DNA from: an uncultured Planctomycetota bacterium
GTDB lineage: Bacteria > Planctomycetota > UBA1135 > UBA2386
NCBI GenBank assembly: GCA_903925435.1
Contig: CAIYFF010000549.1
Span: forward strand, 1 to 5,600
Direction of reading: 5' to 3'
DNA length: 5,600 nt
Shown: piece after piece, positions 1 to 4,388 of the stretch
How positions within the stretch are numbered: position 1 is the first letter of the stretch
Layout of the letters: each line of letters starts with the position of its first letter
Translations under genes and position numbers: made by a program
The notes under the pieces: model-generated
What the model was told of the DNA's origin: nothing
Seen by the model: only the letters and a program-made list of their open reading frames with translations
Database searches by the model: none

Positions 1-152
1 GACAGGTTCTCGATCGTCGGCGTCTCGAGCGGCTGGAAGCCAAACGACTCGTAGACGCGTTGCACCACGGACAGCACGTGGCGCCGGCGTGCCACGTCGG
101 GCGCCAAAAAGTCGCGCATGCCGCTCGGGGGCTTGGTCGAGATCTCGCTCAT
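1..152 (-). CDS. hisS: Histidyl-tRNA synthetase, N-terminal fragment (cut by window edge)
   Basis: Only the first 50 codons are in the window; the rest lies to the left of base 1. HisRS is a cytoplasmic class II synthetase that charges tRNA-His using ATP. The reading starts at ATG 152-150. It shows the family's N-terminal signature: KPPSGMRDFL at residues 7-16, an Arg-rich helix (RRR at 22-24), then YESFGFQPLETP at 34-45, which is the start of class II motif 1 with its conserved proline, followed by E48. No Shine-Dalgarno sequence is visible, and no upstream in-frame start fits better. The gene begins 41 bases after the stop of the Rsm22-like gene on the same strand, so the two are probably co-transcribed. 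The paralogue HisZ (regulatory subunit of ATP phosphoribosyltransferase) shares this N-terminal region and cannot be fully excluded from 50 residues. The KPPSGMRDFL and motif 1 match favours HisS. Confidence 0.88.
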   Translation of the reverse strand, partial: MSEISTKPPSGMRDFLAPDVARRRHVLSVVQRVYESFGFQPLETPTIENL

Positions 153-193
153 GGGCCGCACATGGTGCAGAGAACGGCGCGCGCGTGCCAGCG

Positions 194-1138
194 TCAGGCA
201 AAAGGCAGATTGCGCACCGAGGTTGGGTCCTTCTTGAGCAGGCGCCAGGTGTCCTTTTTCGTGCGTTTGTCGATCGTGACCTCACGCAACGCGCCGCTTT
301 CGCACAACTGCACGCGAGCGTCGTGCTTGTTGATCTCGGGGCGACCGAGCATGCGATGCGGCGGCGTTGTGGCGGCGATCGGTTCGCACGACAGGCACAA
401 GAACGCATACGGCAACGCGCGCAGGTCGATGCCGAGATCGCGCGCAGCGTGAGCCCATTCGCCTTCGGTGAACGCAGCTTGCGGCGGCTCGGCGAAGAAG
501 TGGCACCAGTCCGCGGTCGAACGCAGCGAAGGGCACGCAGCCATGTGCGTGCACGGCGCCACGACATGCATGCGCGGCACGAGCAGGTCGCGCAGCGCCG
601 CGAGCTTGCGCGCCGCGGCCTTGTTGCCCGACTCGACGATCACGACGAAGCGCGCGCGCAGTGCGAGGTCTTTGAGTCGCGCGATCGACGCGGCGTCGAG
701 TTCGGACACGACGTGGCTCACGAGCAGCACCTCGAATGCGCAATCGTCGGAGTCGGCGTCGGCGATCGCGCGCGCCTGGATCTTCGGATGCGCTGCCGCA
801 ACGGCGCGCGCCGCGTAGTCGCGCGCGATTGGTGAGCGATCCTGGCACAAGATCTCGCGCGCGCCGAACGCCCTCGCGTAGCGCATCGCTGCGATGCCCG
901 CGCCGCAGCCGAAGTCGAGCACGATTGCGTCGTCGGTGCGCGGCATGCCGCGGTCCTTGCACTCGGATAGCGCTGCATCCCATTTCCAGCCGATGCGAGC
1001 GCCGAGCACGCGTTCGTAGGCGCGGAGGTCTGCGTCGTCGCGCCAATAGTCGGGCAACGCGCGATCGCCGCGCGCGTCATCGAGGAACAGCGCGCGCAGG
1101 CGCTGGATCCGATCGAGTTCGTCGTGCGACAGCGGCAT
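194..1138 (-). CDS. Rsm22/METTL17-like ribosome-associated methyltransferase with four-cysteine Fe-S motif
   Basis: A 314-residue protein resembling the Rsm22 family (mitochondrial Rsm22, METTL17 and bacterial homologues), which is linked to small ribosomal subunit assembly. A helical N-terminus (1-57, ending in GARIGWKWDAAL) precedes a SAM-binding Rossmann fold with motif I, VLDFGCGAG, at 73-81. The acidic strand end is at D100, and the strand VLLVSHVVSEL lies at 137-147. The C-terminal part carries the family hallmark: APCTHMAACP (194-203), DWCHF (210-214), then RP at 266-267 and VQLCESG (276-282). The cysteines C196, C202, C212 and C279 match the four ligands of the [4Fe-4S] cluster reported for METTL17. 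A lysine-rich tail (291-303) could contact RNA. I chose ATG 1138. An in-frame ATG at 1267 would add 43 residues unlike the family and would overlap the start of the divergent lipoprotein gene. It is followed by hisS, giving a translation-themed pair. Methyl-transfer activity is unproven for this family. Confidence 0.82.
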   Translation of the reverse strand: MPLSHDELDRIQRLRALFLDDARGDRALPDYWRDDADLRAYERVLGARIGWKWDAALSECKDRGMPRTDDAIVLDFGCGAGIAAMRYARAFGAREILCQDRSPIARDYAARAVAAAHPKIQARAIADADSDDCAFEVLLVSHVVSELDAASIARLKDLALRARFVVIVESGNKAAARKLAALRDLLVPRMHVVAPCTHMAACPSLRSTADWCHFFAEPPQAAFTEGEWAHAARDLGIDLRALPYAFLCLSCEPIAATTPPHRMLGRPEINKHDARVQLCESGALREVTIDKRTKKDTWRLLKKDPTSVRNLPFA

Positions 1139-1211
1139 TGTCCGCGCAGCATGAACGGCGAGCGCGCGGCGCGAAAGTGCAGAGGCGCGGATGCGATGCC
1201 ATACTGCGGCG

Positions 1212-1796
1212 ATGGTGTTCGTTCGCTCGTTTGCGCTGCTGCTCCTGTTGCTGTGCGCGTCATGCACGTCGCTTGTGTTTGCGCCAGAACGCGTCGAGCA
1301 GCCCGCGGCGGTGTTCGTGCTGCGCGAGGCGTTGCATATCGGCCTGCTGCTGCCCGAGCCGGTCGATGCGCCGCAGCGTTGGATCGAATACGGCTACGGC
1401 GATTGGTCGTGGTACGCGCTCGGCAACGAAGCGTGGTGGCGTGTGTTCCCGACCGTGTTGTGGCCAACTGCAGCGACGCTGTGCCGCCGCGAATGGGTGG
1501 CGCGCGACGAGGACGACTTGGCGCGGTTGGTCACGGCGCGCGGTTGTGAAGTCGACCGTGTCGTCGTGGAGCGCGCGCGTGTCGAGACGCTCGCGAACGA
1601 ACTCTCCGCCAAGTTCCGCGATGGCGCCGAAGTGCGGCGCGACGAGTTGCGCATGGACTTCGTTCGCGAAGACGGCGGCTACTGGATGGGCAACACCTGC
1701 GCGGACGTGGCGGCGGAGTGGTGCAAAGCCCTTGGGTGCGACGTCGGCTGGGTGTTGATACGCGGCAGCCTGCGCGCGAAGGCGCCTCCGCAGTAG
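1212..1796 (+). CDS. DUF2459-like lipoprotein with putative His/Cys site
   Basis: A 194-residue exported protein. The N-terminus has R5, a hydrophobic run (FALLLLLL, 7-14) and CASC at 15-18, so it is probably a lipoprotein with C18 acylated. The lipobox is imperfect, with Cys at -3. The mature part resembles DUF2459: a strand with ALHIGLLLP (40-48, H42), then EYGYGDWSWY (59-68), corresponding to the family's E-x-G-x-G-D-x-x-x-Y, and late in the protein GNTCADVAAEW (160-170, C163). A histidine early and a cysteine at a helix start late in the chain is the order seen in permuted NlpC/P60-type hydrolases or acyltransferases; catalysis is my inference. An in-frame ATG at 1191 would put seven extra residues before the signal peptide, so 1212 is preferred. 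No Shine-Dalgarno sequence is visible. The gene diverges from the Rsm22-like gene and precedes the DUF1501 gene by 57 bases on the same strand, a possible operon. Confidence 0.68.
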   Translation: MVFVRSFALLLLLLCASCTSLVFAPERVEQPAAVFVLREALHIGLLLPEPVDAPQRWIEYGYGDWSWYALGNEAWWRVFPTVLWPTAATLCRREWVARDEDDLARLVTARGCEVDRVVVERARVETLANELSAKFRDGAEVRRDELRMDFVREDGGYWMGNTCADVAAEWCKALGCDVGWVLIRGSLRAKAPPQ

Positions 1797-1811
1797 CGGC
1801 TGCGCAGCCGC
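1796..1811. repeat. 16-bp perfect palindrome at the lipoprotein gene's stop codon
   Basis: A perfect palindrome begins at the last base of the stop codon (1794-1796). In RNA it would form a 6-bp stem (1796-1801 with 1806-1811) around a GCGC tetraloop. The central 10 bases, GCTGCGCAGC, recur at 1828-1837, so two copies of the core lie 29 bases apart between the lipoprotein and DUF1501 genes. No T-run follows, so an intrinsic terminator is unlikely. It could be an RNA hairpin at the gene junction or a paired operator, but in GC-rich DNA chance is a real alternative. Confidence 0.4.
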
Positions 1812-1827
1812 GCGTCCCGTTGCGCCT

Positions 1828-1837
1828 GCTGCGCAGC
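1828..1837. repeat. Second copy of the GCTGCGCAGC palindromic core
   Basis: Exact copy of the 10-base core of the palindrome at 1796-1811, located 16 bases before the DUF1501 start codon. In this position it could affect initiation of that gene, as an operator or as leader structure. The stem it could form is only three to four base pairs, so on its own it is weak. Confidence 0.3.
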
Positions 1838-1853
1838 GTGGCACAGTGTCGCA

Positions 1854-3260
1854 ATGGGCCCGATCGACTTCGTGCGACCGACGCGACGCGACTTCTTGCG
1901 CGGCGGCTCCATGAGCCTCGGCGCGCTCGCATTCGCAGGGCTCACCGACCCGCAGCGCGCAGCAAAGTCGCGCATGCATGCGCCGCGTTGCAAGAGCGTG
2001 ATCTACCTCCACATGGAGGGCTCGCCGTCGCCGCTCGACATGTTCGATCAGAAGCCGGAACTGCGGCGATTCGACGGCAAGAAGTGCCCCGATGCGTTCC
2101 TGCAGAAGGAGCGCTTCGCGTTCTTGAAGGGTCACCCCAAGCTGCTCGCGCCGCGCCATCCGTTCCAGAAGTGCGGCCGCGTTGGTCTCGACGTCGTGTC
2201 GCTGCTGCCGCATCTCGGGCAGGTCGTCGACGACCTTTGTGTCGTCAAGTCGATGCACACCGACCAGTTCAACCACGCGCCGGCGGAGTTCTTGATGTTC
2301 ACCGGTTCGCCGCGCATCGGCAGGCCGGCGATGGGCAGCTGGGTTTGCTACGGGCTCGGCAGCGAGAACGAGAACTTGCCGGGCTTCGTCGTGCTCGTGT
2401 CGGGCACGTTGCCGAGCGCGGGGCGCAGCGTGTGGGGCAGTGGCTTCTTGCCGTCGTCGCTGCAGGGCGTGCAGTTCCGCAGCCAAGGCGATCCGGTGCT
2501 GTTCTTGGAAGATCCCGCGGGAACGGACCGCGCGATGCGTCGACGCATGCTCGATGCGCAGGCTCAGCTTGCGTCGATCGAACATGCGCGCACTGGCGAT
2601 CCCGAGACGATGGCGCGCCTTGCCCAGCAAGAGCTCGCGTTCCGCATGCAGATGTCCGTGCCCGAGGCCGTCGATTTGCGCAGCGAGTCCGAGGAGACGT
2701 TGCGCCTCTATGGCGCCGAGCCCGGCCGCGCGTCGTTTGCCAACAACTGCCTGCTCGCGCGCAGGCTCGTCGAGCGCGGCGTGCGCTTCGTGCAGCTCTA
2801 CGACTCAGGCTGGGATCTGCACGGCACGAGTCCGAGCGACGACCTCGACACGCAGTTCCCCAAGAAGTGCCGCGAACTCGATCGTCCATACGCGGCGCTG
2901 ATCACGGATCTGCGGCGGCGTGGCATGCTCGAGGACACGCTCGTCGTGTGGGGTGGCGAGTTTGGTCGCACGCCGATGAACGAGGAGCGCGACGGCAGCA
3001 AGTTCTTCGGGCGCGACCATCACCCGCACTGCTTCTCGATGCTGCTCGCTGGCGGCGGCGTCAAGCAAGGCGCCGTGGTGGGGGCGACGGATGAACTCGG
3101 CTATCGCATTGCGGAGACGCCGATCCATGTGCACGACCTGCAGGCGACGATCCTGTGGCTGCTCGGCCTCGACCACGAGAAGTTGACGCATCGCTTTGAA
3201 GGGCGCGACTTCCGGCTCACGGACGTGGCGGGCAAGGTGCGGCGCGAACTGCTTGCGTGA
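1854..3260 (+). CDS. Tat-exported DUF1501 family protein
   Basis: A 468-residue, full-length member of DUF1501 (PF07394), a family greatly expanded in Planctomycetota and distantly related to sulfatases and alkaline phosphatases. The N-terminus holds a twin-arginine signal, TRRDFLRGG (10-18), followed by a hydrophobic stretch (21-30), so the folded protein should be exported. Family landmarks run in order: HMEGSPSPLDMFD (53-65), NHAPAEFLMFTGSP (140-153), GRPAMGSWVCYGLGSE (156-171), GWDLHG (319-324), GGEFGRTP (367-374), GRDHHPHCFS (386-395), LAGGGVKQG (398-406), HVHDLQATILWLLGLDH (425-441) and GRDFRLTDVAGKV (450-462). The second glycine of the usual HMEGGPS is serine here. The Asp/His-rich motifs at 321-323 and 388-392 are candidate metal or substrate ligands. 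The biochemical role is unknown. These genes usually sit next to a DUF1549/DUF1553 (PSCyt) gene; none is in this window. No in-frame alternative start leaves the Tat signal intact. Confidence 0.93.
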   Translation: MGPIDFVRPTRRDFLRGGSMSLGALAFAGLTDPQRAAKSRMHAPRCKSVIYLHMEGSPSPLDMFDQKPELRRFDGKKCPDAFLQKERFAFLKGHPKLLAPRHPFQKCGRVGLDVVSLLPHLGQVVDDLCVVKSMHTDQFNHAPAEFLMFTGSPRIGRPAMGSWVCYGLGSENENLPGFVVLVSGTLPSAGRSVWGSGFLPSSLQGVQFRSQGDPVLFLEDPAGTDRAMRRRMLDAQAQLASIEHARTGDPETMARLAQQELAFRMQMSVPEAVDLRSESEETLRLYGAEPGRASFANNCLLARRLVERGVRFVQLYDSGWDLHGTSPSDDLDTQFPKKCRELDRPYAALITDLRRRGMLEDTLVVWGGEFGRTPMNEERDGSKFFGRDHHPHCFSMLLAGGGVKQGAVVGATDELGYRIAETPIHVHDLQATILWLLGLDHEKLTHRFEGRDFRLTDVAGKVRRELLA

Positions 3261-3271
3261 GCCCAGCCGCT

Positions 3272-3289
3272 TCGCCGCCACCGCGGCGA
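3272..3289 (+). terminator. Hairpin 11 bases after the DUF1501 stop, possible terminator
   Basis: A 7-bp GC-rich stem, TCGCCGC (3272-3278) pairing with GCGGCGA (3283-3289), closes a CACC loop; a G-U pair can extend it by one. It sits directly after the DUF1501 stop codon, where a terminator or a 3'-end protecting hairpin is expected. No U-tract follows, so it is not a classical intrinsic terminator. It may only stabilise the transcript end. Confidence 0.35.
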
Positions 3290-3337
3290 GCGAGTGGCGT
3301 GGTTCTTCGGCGCGTGCGTATCCCCCTTCATGCGTCA

Positions 3338-3371
3338 TCTCCTTGCCGCGGCGGTTTGCCGCGCAAGGAGA
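3338..3371 (+). promoter_or_regulatory. Hairpin that occludes the Shine-Dalgarno sequence of the Rpn gene
   Basis: A 14-bp stem with one bulged C: 3338-3345 (TCTCCTTG) pairs with 3364-3371 (CAAGGAGA), and 3347-3352 (CGCGGC) pairs with 3358-3363 (GCCGCG), around the loop GGTTT (3353-3357). The right arm contains AAGGAG (3365-3370), four bases before ATG 3375, so the ribosome binding site is fully base-paired when the stem forms. Among the starts visible in this window this is the only strong Shine-Dalgarno sequence. The expected effect is low or conditional translation of the Rpn protein. The structure is seen directly; the regulatory role is inference. Confidence 0.6.
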
Positions 3372-3374
3372 CCG

Positions 3375-4355
3375 ATGCAAACCGACCTCATCTTCCGCCG
3401 CGCGTTTCGCAGTCCAGAGTTGGCCCAACTCTGGCTCCGCATCCTGCTGCAAGGCCATCCACTGCGCGACCACGTCGACTGGTCCCAGCTCCGCATCGCT
3501 GGGGCCGCAAGCGTCGACCCCAAACTGCGTCGCCATGACGCAGATCTCGTGCTCAATGCTCCGACGTTGTGCGGCACGCGGCTCGTGATCTTCGTCATCG
3601 AGTTTGCGCATGGGAACAAGCGGGCTGCATGGCGGCAGCTGCTCCGCTACGTCGCGCAAGAGGTGGACAAGGCGATCGCGGGCGCACGTGGGAAGCCGCC
3701 GCCGATCGTCGTGCCGATCCTGGTGCACACGGGCAAACGTCCGTTCCGGGGGCTGCGCGCGGTCGCAGCGCACGGCCCGCAGCATGTGGTCGGGAGCCAG
3801 CAGGCGGGTTTCGCGCTCGGTATCGCCGTGGAGGACTTCGCCGCGCGCGACGAAACCGCGATCGTGTCGATGCCACTGCCCGAGCCGATTCGGCTCGCGG
3901 CGCTGTTCGCGCAATTCGTTCGTGGCAAGAGTCCGGACGAAGTGGAAGCCAATGTGCTTCGCTGGCGAGAGTTGTTGCTCGCCGTATGCGGGGCCCCTTT
4001 CGACCCTGAAGAGGCACAGGTATATGCCAGCTACATCCTGGAGACGACGCAGCTATCGGCCGAGCGCTGCGAGAGGCTGTTCTTGGAGATCCTCGGCCGC
4101 GATGGAGACCAACCGATGAAGACGACTGCGGACAAGCTGCGTGAGGAAGGCAAGGAAGTTGGCTTGAGCCAGGGCCTCAATCTCGGGCGCGCCGAGGGGC
4201 AAGCCAGGGTCCTGCTGACCCTTCTTTGCCGTCGCTTCGGCGCATTGACAAAAGCGCACCAGGACCGCATCGCAACCGCGACCAGCGATCAGCTCGAAGC
4301 GATTGCGTTGCGCATCCTCGACGCCAAGACGATCGAGGAAGCGCTTTTGGGGTGA
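3375..4355 (+). CDS. Rpn-family PD-(D/E)XK nuclease (recombination-promoting nuclease / putative transposase family)
   Basis: A 326-residue Rpn-family protein. The family has an N-terminal PD-(D/E)XK nuclease domain and a variable helical C-terminus; E. coli members cut DNA and have been described as phage-defence toxins. Visible landmarks: DLIFRRAFRSPE at 4-15, the family's opening D-x-x-F motif; a helix LAQLWLRILL (16-25); DADLVL (55-60) with the probable catalytic D57; a strand VIFVIEF (71-77) with E76; and AAWRQLLRY (84-92), equivalent to the family's R-L-L-R-Y. The residue two after E76, normally K or Q, is A78, so nuclease activity may be reduced or lost. The C-terminus has glycines every fourth residue (259, 263, 267, 271, 275), a worn form of the REEG repeats, then a DUF4351-like end (LLCRRFG at 283-289, ILDAKTIEEALL at 314-325). 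ATG 3375 is chosen because AAGGAG lies four bases upstream and the family motif begins right after it; in-frame ATGs at 3330 and 3294 lack a ribosome binding site. Confidence 0.8.
   Translation: MQTDLIFRRAFRSPELAQLWLRILLQGHPLRDHVDWSQLRIAGAASVDPKLRRHDADLVLNAPTLCGTRLVIFVIEFAHGNKRAAWRQLLRYVAQEVDKAIAGARGKPPPIVVPILVHTGKRPFRGLRAVAAHGPQHVVGSQQAGFALGIAVEDFAARDETAIVSMPLPEPIRLAALFAQFVRGKSPDEVEANVLRWRELLLAVCGAPFDPEEAQVYASYILETTQLSAERCERLFLEILGRDGDQPMKTTADKLREEGKEVGLSQGLNLGRAEGQARVLLTLLCRRFGALTKAHQDRIATATSDQLEAIALRILDAKTIEEALLG
4116..4355 (+). CDS. Possible internally initiated short Rpn product (RpnS-like), nested in the Rpn gene
   Basis: An in-frame ATG at 4116 (M248 of the full protein) has GGAG at 4104-4107 with an eight-base spacer, a usable Shine-Dalgarno arrangement. 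It would yield a 79-residue protein consisting of exactly the C-terminal module: the five-fold glycine tetrad repeat (G259 to G275) and the DUF4351-like helical end. In E. coli Rpn genes, short products made from internal starts have been reported to bind and inhibit the full-length nuclease. The position and ribosome binding site here fit that model, but an ATG after a GGAG can arise by chance inside a coding region and no expression evidence is available. Confidence 0.35.
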   Translation: MKTTADKLREEGKEVGLSQGLNLGRAEGQARVLLTLLCRRFGALTKAHQDRIATATSDQLEAIALRILDAKTIEEALLG

Positions 4356-4388
4356 TGCCGCTCAAAGGTCGCCGCAGCGCCGCTTCCG

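Noticed and set aside
1200..1205. A -10-like hexamer CATACT just before the lipoprotein start.
   Set aside because: It lies only six bases from the ATG with no -35-like partner; a leaderless promoter cannot be argued from this alone.
1139..1267. A 43-codon N-terminal extension of the Rsm22-like gene.
   Set aside because: It would overlap the signal peptide of the divergent lipoprotein gene and adds low-complexity residues not expected in the family.
1260..2630. A 456-codon open frame on the minus strand, antisense to the lipoprotein and DUF1501 genes.
   Set aside because: It is rich in Arg, Ala, His and Gln with no domain, and lies opposite two genes with clear family motifs. It is a typical antisense shadow of GC-rich coding DNA.
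1718..3094. A 458-codon plus-strand frame overlapping the DUF1501 gene in another phase.
   Set aside because: It is strongly Arg/Ala-biased and lacks motifs; the DUF1501 frame explains the region completely.
3294..3374. An upstream extension of the Rpn gene by 27 codons.
   Set aside because: There is no ribosome binding site, the residues do not resemble the family start, and AAGGAG stands just before ATG 3375. The in-frame ATG at 3330 is kept only as a regulatory possibility.
2805..3914. A 369-codon open frame on the minus strand spanning the DUF1501 end, the intergenic region and the Rpn gene.
   Set aside because: It runs antisense to two well-supported genes, has biased composition and shows no recognisable motif.
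3261..4388. The Rpn gene with its flanks as an intact mobile element.
   Set aside because: I found no terminal inverted repeats pairing the two flanks and no target-site duplication. The family name 'putative transposase' is historical and does not by itself show mobility.
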